A stretch of 64,000 nt of DNA from Haberlea rhodopensis. Taxonomy: Eukaryota > Streptophyta > Magnoliopsida > Lamiales > Gesneriaceae. The notes under the pieces were generated by a model. The model was not told where the DNA came from. It saw nothing but the letters and a program-made list of their open reading frames with translations, and searched no databases. Position numbers and translations under genes: made by a program. The stretch is taken from positions 186,001 through 250,000 of the forward strand of contig CAJQUN010000332.1 of the NCBI GenBank assembly GCA_907163345.1. Direction: 5' to 3'. Every line of letters starts with the position of its first letter. Positions within the stretch are counted from its first letter, which is position 1. Below, piece by piece: positions 42,393 to 52,094 of this stretch.

Positions 42393-45300
42393 ATGGCGGC
42401 TATTAACCCGGAGAACCTCAATGAAGAGGTAGGGGATATGGGCAGTATGAATGCTAGTGTTGCTCATGTGAATCCTTTACCGCCACCTGCTGTGGGAGTA
42501 GAGCCCAGTGCACAGATGTTATTACCCGGGGAGCTCAGTTTGACACAGTTTCTGAATTTCCGTCCACCCATGTTTGAGGGGACCGAATCTGGAGAAGGGG
42601 CCGAAGAGTGGCTAGAACGGATAGAGCAGATACTTGTGACTGCGCCCTGTGCACGTACCGCATGGCTGAGGTTAGCCGAGTTTCAGATGGCGAAGAAGCC
42701 TTCTATGTGGTGGAAGACCACTGTGGTGGAGCTGAGAGCTCAGGGCATGGTAGTAGACTGGACTGTATTCAGGACCCGGTTTCTTAACCGGTATTTTTCT
42801 GCCGTTGCTAGACAAGTCAAGGAGGACGAATTCACTAATTTGAAGCAGGGAAACATGTCAGTTTCAGACTTTGCCTTGCAGTATTCCTCACTGTTGAGGT
42901 ATGTCCCCCATATTGCTGTGAGCAGCCATGCAAAGATGAGGCATTTCATGAAAGGACTCAGGCCAGAACTATTTGACCGGGTTATCTCCAACAACCCTAG
43001 TTCTTTTGATGACGCCCTGACACGGGCAGAGTTAGCAGAAATTGCAGTGGGAGCATACAAGGATGTTGTACCCCCTTCAGTACCATCACAGAGGCCTGTT
43101 GCTGATAGTTTGAAACCACGAGGAGATCAGTTCAAGACTCGTGGAGCCTCATCATCTTCCAGATTTAGCGGGAAGAAATCTCAGAGTCAGAAACAAAGCA
43201 ATCGAGGACCTACACAGGGGAGTAAGGCAGGAGGGGACAGGTGTGACCGCTGTGGAGGATTTCACTTGTCACGTGACTGCCGAGGATGTTATGTTTGTGG
43301 CAAGGTGGGCCACTTAGCTAGGAACTGCCCCAATCGGTCAAGTCAGGCAGATTCAGGGCCGAATAGGCCAAGATTTGATGCTGGGAGGGCACCACCGAGA
43401 CAGCAGTTTGCGCCTCGACCGCAGGGAGGTCAGGCGGCAGGACCACCGCAGGGTCAGGTGTACGCACTGACTAGGGAGCAAGCTGAGGCAGCCCCAGAGG
43501 AGGTCATTGCTGGTACGTGTCATTTATTTACGTACCCTGCATTTATTTTGGTAGATACAGGTGCTTCTCATTCTTTTGTATCTGTTGCTTTTGTGGAGAG
43601 ACACCACTTGTGCTCGTCTCTGTTACCCACGCCTCTCATGGTCTCGACACCCACGGGGAAGCATGTAATTGCGGATCGGCTTTTGTCTGATTGCCTCATT
43701 TATTTTGAGGGCAATGATCTGAGGACTAATCTGATTCAGTTAGAGATGGCAGACTTTGACTGTATTATCGGCATTGATGTGTTGAGCAGATACCGAGCTG
43801 TGGTAGACTGTCGGCAGAGGACTGTTCGTTTTCTATCTGACCAGGGGTTCCAGTGGACTTTTTATGGGGACGGCTCTCGTCCAAGGATTCCAGTGATCTC
43901 AGCGGTTAAGATGTCGCGATTATTGGAGCGCGGCCACACAGGTTACATCATTTATGCGGTGGATGTATCTGAGGAAAAGGAAGTGAGAGCCGAGGACATT
44001 CCAGTTGTGGCGGAGTTCATTGATGTGTTCCCAGATGAGATTCCGGGATTTCCGCCTGTCAGGGATGTTGAGTTTGCTATTGAGCTGCTGCCGGGGACAT
44101 CAGCCATTTCTCGTGCCCCATACAGGATGGCACCGGCAGAGCTGAGGGAACTAAAGGTACAGTTACAGGAGCTCCTTGACAAGGGATACATTCGTCCTAG
44201 TGTATCGCCTTGGGGTGCACCAGTCTTGTTCGTGAAAAAGAAGGATGGATCAATGCGTCTGTGCATTGACTACAGGCAATTGAACAAGGCTACAGTGAAG
44301 AACAGATATCCACTTCCGAGGATTGATGATCTGTTCGACCAGCTTCAGGGTACAGAGGTGTACTCGAAGATAGACTTGAGGTCAGGCTATCATCAGGTGC
44401 GGGTTAGAGCTGGTGATGTTCAAAAGACGGCTTTTAGAACTCGATATGGACACTATGAGTTCTTGGTGATGCCTTTCGGTGTGACAAATGCACCTGCAGT
44501 TTTTATGAGCCTGATGAACCGAGTATTTCAGGAGTACCTCGATCAGTTTGTGATCGTATTCATTGACGACATCCTTGTCTATTCAAGGAGTGAGGAGGAT
44601 CATGCCAATCATCTGAGGATAGTACTCCAGATCCTCAGAGATCATCAGTTGTACGCCAAACTCAGCAAGTGTGAGTTCTGGCTGAGCAGTGTATCATTCT
44701 TGGGCCATATCATATCACGAGAGGGGATATCAGTAGACCCGAGAAAGATAGAGGCAGTTATGGATTGGTCTACCCCTACTTCAGTCAGTGAGATTCGGAG
44801 TTTTCTAGGGTTGGCTGGCTATTATCGACGTTTCGTCGAGGGTTTTTCAAAGATCGCCAAACCACTTACACAGCTGACTCAGAAGGGAGTCCCTTTTTGT
44901 TGGACAGAGGCTTGTGAGCAGAGTTTCAGGGAATTGAAGCACAGACTGACTACTGCACCAGTTCTAGTGATTCCCAAGGAGAACAAAGGATTTGTTCTTT
45001 ACACCGACGCATCGCTACAGGGCTTAGGGTGTGTACTGATGCAGGACAGGCATGTTGTGGCTTATGCTTCGAGACAGTTGAAGCCACATGAGACGAGGTA
45101 TCCAGTCCATGATTTGGAGTTGGCAGCTATAGTTTTCGCCTTGAAGATATGGCGACACTACTTATACGGTACCTCATTCACCATCTTCACTGATCACAAG
45201 AGCCTGAAGTTCTTGTTTACACAGGCTGAGCTGAACATGAGACAGAGGAGATGGATGGATCTATTGAAGGATTATGATTGTGAAATCCTATACCATCCCG

Positions 45301-45578
45301 GGAAAGCAAACTTGACAGCCGACGCCTTGAGTCGGAAGGTGAGGAGCACAGCAGAGGATGCCATGTACCTATCGGCTATGTTGGGCTCCTACTGCCATTT
45401 GGGATTCGATTACGATGTGTCTACTTCACCAGTACAAGTTTTGACCTTGCTAGCTGAGCCGGTTATTTATGATCACATCAGGAAGGCTCAGGGGCCGATG
45501 CAGAGATTCAGAGATGGATGTCAGTGGTCCATTCAGATCAGCCATCGAGATTCAGAGTGGCTGAGGACGGTTCTTTGA
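42393..45578 (+). CDS. gag-pol: Element F gag-protease-RT-RNase H (5' part of polyprotein)
   Basis: The ATG at 42393 (MAAINPEN) is the likely start; a TTG 12 bases upstream is in frame but not needed. Domains: gag (about residues 60-220), zinc knuckles CDRCGGFHLSRDC and CYVCGKVGHLARNC (283-311), and protease DTGASHSF (388). RT has SPWGAPVLFVKKKDG (about 604) and FIDDILVYS (723), and RNase H has YTDASLQG (870) with FTDHKSLKFL. The first knuckle is a CX2CX3HX4C variant, also seen in A and I. All catalytic residues I can check are present. About residue 1034 (near 45494) one base is missing relative to the relatives, and the last 28 residues are out of frame. Confidence 0.94.
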   Translation: MAAINPENLNEEVGDMGSMNASVAHVNPLPPPAVGVEPSAQMLLPGELSLTQFLNFRPPMFEGTESGEGAEEWLERIEQILVTAPCARTAWLRLAEFQMAKKPSMWWKTTVVELRAQGMVVDWTVFRTRFLNRYFSAVARQVKEDEFTNLKQGNMSVSDFALQYSSLLRYVPHIAVSSHAKMRHFMKGLRPELFDRVISNNPSSFDDALTRAELAEIAVGAYKDVVPPSVPSQRPVADSLKPRGDQFKTRGASSSSRFSGKKSQSQKQSNRGPTQGSKAGGDRCDRCGGFHLSRDCRGCYVCGKVGHLARNCPNRSSQADSGPNRPRFDAGRAPPRQQFAPRPQGGQAAGPPQGQVYALTREQAEAAPEEVIAGTCHLFTYPAFILVDTGASHSFVSVAFVERHHLCSSLLPTPLMVSTPTGKHVIADRLLSDCLIYFEGNDLRTNLIQLEMADFDCIIGIDVLSRYRAVVDCRQRTVRFLSDQGFQWTFYGDGSRPRIPVISAVKMSRLLERGHTGYIIYAVDVSEEKEVRAEDIPVVAEFIDVFPDEIPGFPPVRDVEFAIELLPGTSAISRAPYRMAPAELRELKVQLQELLDKGYIRPSVSPWGAPVLFVKKKDGSMRLCIDYRQLNKATVKNRYPLPRIDDLFDQLQGTEVYSKIDLRSGYHQVRVRAGDVQKTAFRTRYGHYEFLVMPFGVTNAPAVFMSLMNRVFQEYLDQFVIVFIDDILVYSRSEEDHANHLRIVLQILRDHQLYAKLSKCEFWLSSVSFLGHIISREGISVDPRKIEAVMDWSTPTSVSEIRSFLGLAGYYRRFVEGFSKIAKPLTQLTQKGVPFCWTEACEQSFRELKHRLTTAPVLVIPKENKGFVLYTDASLQGLGCVLMQDRHVVAYASRQLKPHETRYPVHDLELAAIVFALKIWRHYLYGTSFTIFTDHKSLKFLFTQAELNMRQRRWMDLLKDYDCEILYHPGKANLTADALSRKVRSTAEDAMYLSAMLGSYCHLGFDYDVSTSPVQVLTLLAEPVIYDHIRKAQGPMQRFRDGCQWSIQISHRDSEWLRTVL

Positions 45579-46897
45579 GACTTGGCGACAGATGGGTGGT
45601 TCCAGATACACCCGAGTTGCGCCAGGGTATTTTACAGCGAGCTCATTGCAGCAGGATGAGTGTCCACCCGGGCGGGAAGAAGATGTATAAGGATCTACGC
45701 AACCAGTTCTGGTGGAGGCGTATGAAACAAGATGTCACCTCATTTGTCAAGCGCTGTTTGATTTGTCAGCAGGTGAAGGCTGAGAGGCAGAGGCCGGGAG
45801 GTGAACTAAGGAGTTTGGAGATACCCGAGTGGAAGTGGCAGCACGTGTCTATGGATTTCGTGACCCACTTACCGAGGACTGTTTTGGGTTTTGATGCCAT
45901 CTGGGTAGTCGTGGACAGATTGACCAAAGTGGCTCATTTCATTCCTTACTGTATGACATATACGCACTTGAGGATGGCGCAGTTATATGTCAGAGATATA
46001 GTGAGACTACACGGGATTCCTGTTTCGATAGTGTCTGATCGAGATCCACGGTTCACATCTCACTTTTGGGAAGGTCTGCAGAAAGCTCTAAGTACGGAGT
46101 TGAGGCTGAGCACAGCCTATCACCCTCAGACGGACGGACAGACTGAGCGTACGATACAGACGCTCGAGGATATGTTGAGAGCTTGTGTGTTAGAGTTCGA
46201 CATATCATGGCAGGACTTGATAGCCTTGGTAGAGTTCTCTTACAACAACAGCTACCAGGCAAGTATACAGATGGCTCCTTTCGAGGCCCTCTATGGTAGG
46301 CGTTGTAGGTCACCCTTGTGTTGGGATGACTTGGACCGTAAGTCGGTTGGAGGACCAGAGTTGGTTCAAGAAATGGAAGAGAAAGTTAAGGTTATCAGAC
46401 GAAAGATGAAGGCAGCTCAGGATAGACAGGCAGCATATGCCAATCAGCGGCGGAGACCGTTGGAGTTTCAGTTGGGCGACAGAGTTTTTCTGAAGATCTC
46501 ACCCTTCAGGGGTGTGGTACGGTTTGGTATGCGGGGGAAGTTGTCTCCTAGATACGTGGGGCCGTATGAGATCTTACAGCGTGTTGGTACTCTGGCGTAC
46601 CGTTTGGCTTTACCGCCTTCTCTGTCTGGTATACACGATGTATTCCATGTGTCTATGCTGAGGAAGTATGAGCCGGACCCTTCACATGTGTTACAGCCTT
46701 CTGAGGTTCAGATTGAGTCCGATGTTTCCTATGTGGAGCGGCCTATCAGGATTTTGGATAGGGCAGATCGCAGACTGAGAAACAAAGTTATACCTATGGT
46801 CAAAGTTCAGTGGGATCGTAGGGGTGTCGAGGAGGCCACGTGGGAGACGGAGCGACACATGGTGCAGCACTACCCAGAACTGTTTTCTGGTATGTGA
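45518..46897 (+). CDS. pol: Element F integrase and chromodomain (3' part of pol)
   Basis: Frame that takes over after the break; its first ATG at 45518 is not a natural start. It encodes the integrase HHCC finger (H near 45644, CLICQ near 45760), catalytic Asp at 45854 (MDFV), Asp at 46037 (SDRDPRF) and Glu at 46145 (QTERT). The spacing is about 61 and 36 residues, the D-D-35-E pattern. A GPYE/F region (about 46555) and a chromodomain with VKVQWDRRG (about 46800-46890) follow. The stop is 31 bp before the GATTTCG hairpin. The domain set marks the chromovirus group. Integration of element cDNA is the inferred role. Confidence 0.94.
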   Translation: MSVVHSDQPSRFRVAEDGSLRLGDRWVVPDTPELRQGILQRAHCSRMSVHPGGKKMYKDLRNQFWWRRMKQDVTSFVKRCLICQQVKAERQRPGGELRSLEIPEWKWQHVSMDFVTHLPRTVLGFDAIWVVVDRLTKVAHFIPYCMTYTHLRMAQLYVRDIVRLHGIPVSIVSDRDPRFTSHFWEGLQKALSTELRLSTAYHPQTDGQTERTIQTLEDMLRACVLEFDISWQDLIALVEFSYNNSYQASIQMAPFEALYGRRCRSPLCWDDLDRKSVGGPELVQEMEEKVKVIRRKMKAAQDRQAAYANQRRRPLEFQLGDRVFLKISPFRGVVRFGMRGKLSPRYVGPYEILQRVGTLAYRLALPPSLSGIHDVFHVSMLRKYEPDPSHVLQPSEVQIESDVSYVERPIRILDRADRRLRNKVIPMVKVQWDRRGVEEATWETERHMVQHYPELFSGM

Positions 46898-46930
46898 TTT
46901 ACGTCATTTTATTTTGGGTAAGTGCATGCT

Positions 46931-46966
46931 GATTTCGAGGGCGAAATCCTATAAGTAGGGGAGTAT
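46931..46966 (+). other. Polypurine tract and hairpin, element F
   Basis: GATTTCG/CGAAATC with loop AGGG (46931-46948), then ATAAGTAGGGGAGTAT up to the 3' LTR. The loop differs from AGGA in B and I while the stem is kept. Confidence 0.82.
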
Positions 46967-49332
46967 TGTGATATCCCCGAAATGATTATGTGTTATTTAA
47001 ACATTAATCATTGTTGTGAAAATTATGGTATTAATTCTTGTGATGAATTAATAATATTGGGAGGTGCATGTGAGGGTGCATGTGTTACATGTTGGGATTT
47101 TGGGGATTGTGGCATGTTTAATTTGGGGTGTGTGTTAATCGTTTTGGTAAAGTATATTTTAAATGGGAATTGAAGTATTTTAATGAGAAAATACTATAAA
47201 ATATCATGTGAGGATATTTTAATACATCGTGCGAAATACCGGGACCAAAACATAACACATCACATAAACCCACCACAAACCACCCCCCCTTGACCCATAC
47301 CCTGCTGCCAGCTGCAGCTTGCCCATACCTTTTCCCTTACCTCTCACTCCACCTTGTCATAGCTGGAACACCACCAATTCTCTCCCACTTTTCGTCCAAC
47401 ACCTGATAAGAGAGAAAAGAAGGAGTTCAACCATTTTTGTTGCCTGGAAGCTTGCAAAAATCGGAGCCAAAAAGGGGTGAGAAACCATTTCTGGGTTTGA
47501 AGTTTTTTGTTGTTAAGTTCATACTTTGTCTAGTGTGAAAAATGGCATGTTAGGTTAGGTTTTGTTAAACCTTCGATTCATGTTCATTTATGGTGTGTTT
47601 ATGAAGCTTCCAGTATTTTTCCTTGAGCACATTACATGTTTTATGTGGTAGATTTAAGCATGTAAAGTATGGTGTTCGAAAATCTGGGTAGATATTTTCC
47701 CCTGTTTTCTGGAAATATGTGATCTGGGAGTGATATTGAAGGGGTGGTATTATGCATGTTAGAAGGGTTTTTGAATGAACCTTTGATGTGAAAATATGCA
47801 TGGTAGTTTGATGAAACCCTTGACATTTTTATTCGAGCAAATTGCATGACTTATGTGGTAGATTTCATTGCTTGAAAGTGTGTACTCAAAAATCTGGGCA
47901 GGAAGACAATGCCCTGTTTTCAGAAAATGTTGGATGAGTACTGATGTTCATGGGTGTTTTTAATGCATGTGGGTTTGTGGTTGGGGTACAATCTTGATGT
48001 AAATACACTCAGGGTAATGTGTTTTAAATACTAGCATGTTGGTCTTGGCATGTTGTATGTCTTACATGTTAGAATGAAAGGTGTGAATATCGGTGTTGAA
48101 CATTCTGGAAAATTATCGCGCACAGACCAGGTGGCGATCGATCGCCACAAAGGGCGCGATCGATCGCCGAGGTCCAGTAGCCAAAATCGAAGGCACGCGA
48201 TCGATCGCCATAAAAGGCGCGGTCGATCGCCATGGGACAGTGGAGTTTGGCGATCGATCGCCAAGGGGTAGCGATCGATCGCCAGAGACAAAATTTTGAA
48301 ATATTGATTTTTTGTTGGATTTTTGATTTTGGATCATATATTGGCATCTAATATGGTGTTGTACACTGGTGTAGAGCCTTCACAGACGGCTACACAACGC
48401 AGGGGATAGAGTCCCACCACACACTACTTTTTGGAAAGGTACGTAAGCGACGTACGGGCATCCCAACGGTAACATGTATTTATGTTTTGTCTGTATGACA
48501 CATGATGAATGCAATGTGATACATTATGAGTTGCTACATGTTATTATGCATTGTTGTTGCATATTATGCATTGTTGTTGCATATTGTGATGTGGGATAAA
48601 GAGATGTATTCCACGAGTCAGGGCGATCACGGTTAAGGTGTTAATGCTTACGCTTTACCGCTAAAAATGTGGAGCGGGAGGGGGGAGGCTCGCTTGCACA
48701 TGGAGGCGGGTTTATACTATACTGAGCGAGGATGAGATACCGCTAGTATAAAGAAGCGAGGATGAGATACCGCTTGTTTTGAGATTATGAAAGCGGAGAA
48801 GTATTAAAATAACCGATGATGACTGACTCAAGAAAAAGAAGAAATGTCATGACATTCATTTGTGAAACCATACATTCATATAATGTGTTATATTATGAAT
48901 CATGGTACAGGGACAACCAGTGGGCATTGTAAATGTGATGGAAATACAGGAAGTGATTTGTATTTTATAATTGTGCATTACGCCTTATTTTCATATTATG
49001 TTGAATATGAATTGTGATATGCTCATGTGTTGGGGGTTGTCTTTGTAGGTGCTTTTGATGTTGAGAACCAGGGTCGGGGTTGAGAAGCTGAGCTATAAGG
49101 AGAGTTACGGGATTAGCTACAAGATTTGAGAAAAATTTTATATAGCTTCTACTTGTGGTAGAATAAGACTATAATGTAGCACCTTTTGTAGGAATTTGTG
49201 AAATCCCTTTTGAAACTTTTGCTACTGTATTCCTTAAGCTCAGGAAAATCAACATGACTCTTTACTCTGATTTATTCATATGAATGTCTCTTAATCGCAC
49301 CTATTAGTATATTGAGATATCGGGGTCTCACA
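46967..49332 (+). repeat. Element F 3' LTR
   Basis: This LTR of 2366 bp begins TGTGATATCC and ends GTCTCACA. It carries the second copies of the candidate intron (47477-48374), CGATCGATCG array (48133-48283), ACGT motif and multi-tier hairpin (48615-48829). It lacks 6 bp near 49286 present in the 5' LTR. Confidence 0.94.
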
Positions 49333-49337
49333 ATATC
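49333..49337. repeat. Target-site duplication, right (element F)
   Basis: ATATC directly after the F 3' LTR; matches 39797-39801. Confidence 0.92.
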
Positions 49338-49575
49338 AATTAACACATGATTTCCAATTAATTGCTAACCAATGCAAATAAATCATGCTTCCAATAATAT
49401 TTACCCAACATGCACCACATGCACCCTAAAATGCAACCCCGGGTCATCCTATCCACATGACCATGCATTTCCACATAAGGTAAATAAATCCCAACACATA
49501 ATCAATTACCACATAATTAATCATGCAAACACAATTTAAAGCCAAATATCAATTAACCATTTCGGGGATGTCACA
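49338..49575 (-). repeat. Element I right LTR, second part
   Basis: Continues the LTR interrupted at 39801; matches 32886-33123 with about two changes and ends TGTCACA. Confidence 0.92.
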
Positions 49576-51812
49576 TGAATCGTGTGTTTCAGGAATACCT
49601 TGATCGATTTGTCATTGTCTTTATCGATGATATATTGATCTATTCACGGAGTGATGCTGAACATGTTCAACATTTGCATATGGTACTGCAATTGTTGAGG
49701 ACACATCAGTTGTATGCCAAACTCAGTAAGTGTGAGTTTTGGTTGACTAGTGTTGGATTTTTGGGTCATGTTATATCAGAGGAAGGTATATCAGTTGATC
49801 CAAAGAAAGTGGAAGCAGTGTTGAATTGGTCAGCACCTACTTCTGTGCCAGAGATTCGTAGTTTCTTAGGTTTGGCTGGATATTATAGACGATTCGTTGA
49901 AGGATTTTCAGCGATTGCCAACCCATTGACACATTTGACACAGAAGGGAGTATCATTTCATTGGTCAGAGGCTTGTGAGCGTAGTTTTCAAGAATTGAAA
50001 CATCGATTGACTACAGCTCCAGTCTTGATCATTCCATCTGAGCATGACAGGTTTGCATTATATACTGATGCATCTTTACTTGGTTTGGGTTGTGTATTGA
50101 TGCAGGACAAACATGTAGTGGCTTATGCATCACGACAGTTGAAGCCACATGAAATGAGATATCCAGTGCATGATCTGGAATTGGCTGCCATTGTCTTTGC
50201 ATTAAAGATATGGCGACACTATTTATATGGTACGTCGTTTACCATATATACTGATCATAAGAGCTTAAAATTTCTATTCACTCAAGCGGAGTTGAATATG
50301 AGACAAAGGAGATGGATGGATCTGTTGAAAGATTATGATTGTGAGATTGATTATCATCCAGGAAAAGCTAATCTTACAGCAGATGCCTTGAGTCGGAAAG
50401 TACATCATACGGCTGATGAGATGGTTCATTTATCTGCTTTGATGACTTCTTGTTGTACTTTGGGTTATGATTTTGATATGGAGTCAGTGCCGGTACGGGT
50501 ATCAACATTGTTGGTTGAACCTGACATTTTTGACAAAATAAGAACGGCACAAGGGAGTGATGATGAGGTACAACATTGGAAGGAAAAGATAAATCAAGGA
50601 CAAACATCTCAATTTGTATTAACAAGTGATGGAACTTTGAAGTACCGAAACTGTTGGGTAGTACCTGCGTCATTAGGACTACGCCAAGAACTACTACAAC
50701 GTGCTCATTGTAGTAGATACAGTATACATCCTGGAGGGAAGAAAATGTACCATGATTTACGTACCCAATTTTGGTGGAAACGTATGAAACAGGATGTATT
50801 GAGTTTTGTGAAACGATGTTTGATTTGTCAACAAGTGAAAGCGGAAAGACAAAGACCAGGAGGTGAATTACATAGTTTGGAAATTCCTCAGTGGAAATGG
50901 GAACATATCACGATGGATTTTGTGACTCATTTGCCACGGACGTCTTCTGGTTGCGATGCAATTTGGGTAATTGTTGACAGACTTACCAAAGTATCTCATT
51001 TTGTGCCATATTGTATGACATATACATATCTGAGAATGGCACAGTTGTACATTCAACATGTAGTGAGACTACATGGTATTCCAGTTTCCATTGTATCGGA
51101 TAGGGATCCGAGATTTACTTCTCATTTCTGGGAAGGGTTACAAACAGCGTTGGGAACTGAAGTGCGGTTGAGTACAGCATATCATCCTCAGACGGATGGA
51201 CAAACAGAGCGTACGATACAAACGCTAGAGGATATGTTGCGTGCTTGTGTATTAGAGTTTGATAACTCATGGCAAGAGTCATTGCCATTAGTCGAATTTT
51301 CATATAACAATAGTTATCAGGCTAGTATACAGATGGCACCATTTGAGGCCTTGTATGGGCGACGATGTAGATCGCCATTGTATTGGGATGATGTGGATCA
51401 GTCTTCCTTACATGGACCGGATATGATTCATGACATGGAAGAGAAAGTCAAGGTAATACGATTGAAATTGAAAGCTGCTCAGGATCGACAGGCTGCTTAT
51501 GCCAATAAGCGACGTAGACCACTTGAATTTCAAATTGGTGACCGTGTGTTCTTGAAAATCTCACCTTTTAAAGGTGTAGTACGGTTTGGTAAGCGTGGAA
51601 AATTGTCTCCACGGTATGTTGGTCCATATGAAGTGTTGCAACGTATTGGTACGTTGGCATATCGCTTAGCACTACCACCGGCCTTGAGTAGTATTCATGA
51701 TGTTTTTCATGTGTCACTGTTGAGGAAGTATGAACCAGATCGAGTCATGTCTTACAGCTACCTGAGGTACAGTTGGATACAGATGTGTCGTATGAGGAAC
51801 GACCGGTTATGA
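49575..51812 (+). CDS. pol: Element A RT-RNase H-integrase (3' part of pol)
   Basis: Continuation of the A polyprotein beyond the I insertion; the ATG at 49575 is formed at the insertion border. It contains the RT FIDDILIYS motif (about residue 17), RNase H YTDASLLG (about 164), and the integrase HHCC finger with CLICQ (about 375-420). The integrase Asp (MDFV), Asp (SDRDPRF) and Glu (QTERT) follow, then a GPYE region. Near 51740 one base is missing relative to F and I, so the last residues are out of frame and the chromodomain is cut off. The catalytic triad looks intact. Codon use is more AT-rich than in F. Confidence 0.93.
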   Translation: MNRVFQEYLDRFVIVFIDDILIYSRSDAEHVQHLHMVLQLLRTHQLYAKLSKCEFWLTSVGFLGHVISEEGISVDPKKVEAVLNWSAPTSVPEIRSFLGLAGYYRRFVEGFSAIANPLTHLTQKGVSFHWSEACERSFQELKHRLTTAPVLIIPSEHDRFALYTDASLLGLGCVLMQDKHVVAYASRQLKPHEMRYPVHDLELAAIVFALKIWRHYLYGTSFTIYTDHKSLKFLFTQAELNMRQRRWMDLLKDYDCEIDYHPGKANLTADALSRKVHHTADEMVHLSALMTSCCTLGYDFDMESVPVRVSTLLVEPDIFDKIRTAQGSDDEVQHWKEKINQGQTSQFVLTSDGTLKYRNCWVVPASLGLRQELLQRAHCSRYSIHPGGKKMYHDLRTQFWWKRMKQDVLSFVKRCLICQQVKAERQRPGGELHSLEIPQWKWEHITMDFVTHLPRTSSGCDAIWVIVDRLTKVSHFVPYCMTYTYLRMAQLYIQHVVRLHGIPVSIVSDRDPRFTSHFWEGLQTALGTEVRLSTAYHPQTDGQTERTIQTLEDMLRACVLEFDNSWQESLPLVEFSYNNSYQASIQMAPFEALYGRRCRSPLYWDDVDQSSLHGPDMIHDMEEKVKVIRLKLKAAQDRQAAYANKRRRPLEFQIGDRVFLKISPFKGVVRFGKRGKLSPRYVGPYEVLQRIGTLAYRLALPPALSSIHDVFHVSLLRKYEPDRVMSYSYLRYSWIQMCRMRNDRL
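49576..49580. repeat. Target-site duplication, right (element I)
   Basis: TGAAT directly after the I LTR; matches 30989-30993 and resumes the RT frame of A. Confidence 0.93.
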
Positions 51813-52015
51813 TCTTGGATCGAGCTGAACGCAGGTTGCGTAATAAAGTGATTCCTATGGTAAAAGTACAGTGGGACAGAAGGGGTGTCGACGAGGCAAC
51901 GTGGGAGACGGAGCAGCATATGATGCAACGGTATCCGGATTTATTTACTGGTAAGATTTTACAGTTTTATGATACTGTTGCATACATGATCATGTTTCCT
52001 ATTGTCATATCGTAG
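51773..52015 (+). CDS. Element A chromodomain remnant (after frame break)
   Basis: Out-of-frame continuation of A pol with SYEERPVMILD and VKVQWDRRGVDEATWE, the C-terminal chromodomain. Its own ATG is fortuitous. The frame extends 20 or so residues past the usual end. Confidence 0.85.
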   Translation: MDTDVSYEERPVMILDRAERRLRNKVIPMVKVQWDRRGVDEATWETEQHMMQRYPDLFTGKILQFYDTVAYMIMFPIVIS

Positions 52016-52058
52016 TATTGTTGAGTTGCGTATTTTAATATGCATGTTATGTATCTAC

Positions 52059-52094
52059 AATTTCGAGGACAAAATTCAATAAGTGGGGGAGAAT
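52059..52094 (+). other. Polypurine tract and hairpin, element A
   Basis: AATTT/AAATT arms at 52059 and 52072, a weaker form of the conserved hairpin. AAGTGGGGGAGAAT (52081-52094) then runs to the 3' LTR. Confidence 0.75.

Larger units (their letters stand above)
39802..49332 (+). mobile_element. Element F, Ty3/gypsy chromovirus, youngest and innermost
   Basis: Complete element of 9531 bp: 5' LTR 39802-42173, internal 42174-46966, 3' LTR 46967-49332, with exact ATATC duplications. By eye the LTRs differ by about five substitutions and one 6-bp indel in 2.37 kb, so this insertion is very recent. Pol has a single one-base break near 45494. The 5' LTR starts TATGAT where the 3' copy starts TGTGAT. 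Confidence 0.95.
30994..49575 (-). mobile_element. Element I, Ty3/gypsy chromovirus, right LTR split by F
   Basis: Left LTR 30994-33123, internal 33124-37910 (minus strand), right LTR 37911-39801 plus 49338-49575 around the F insertion. Length without F is about 9.05 kb, and exact TGAAT duplications bound it. By eye the two LTRs differ at about nine bases and a one-base indel, so it is older than F and younger than A. Polyprotein is near complete, with one frame break. Confidence 0.93.

Noticed and set aside
28816..52015. Endogenous plant pararetrovirus
   Set aside because: The pol order ends in integrase with a chromodomain, and LTRs, primer sites and 5-bp duplications are present. There is no movement protein or other caulimovirus gene.
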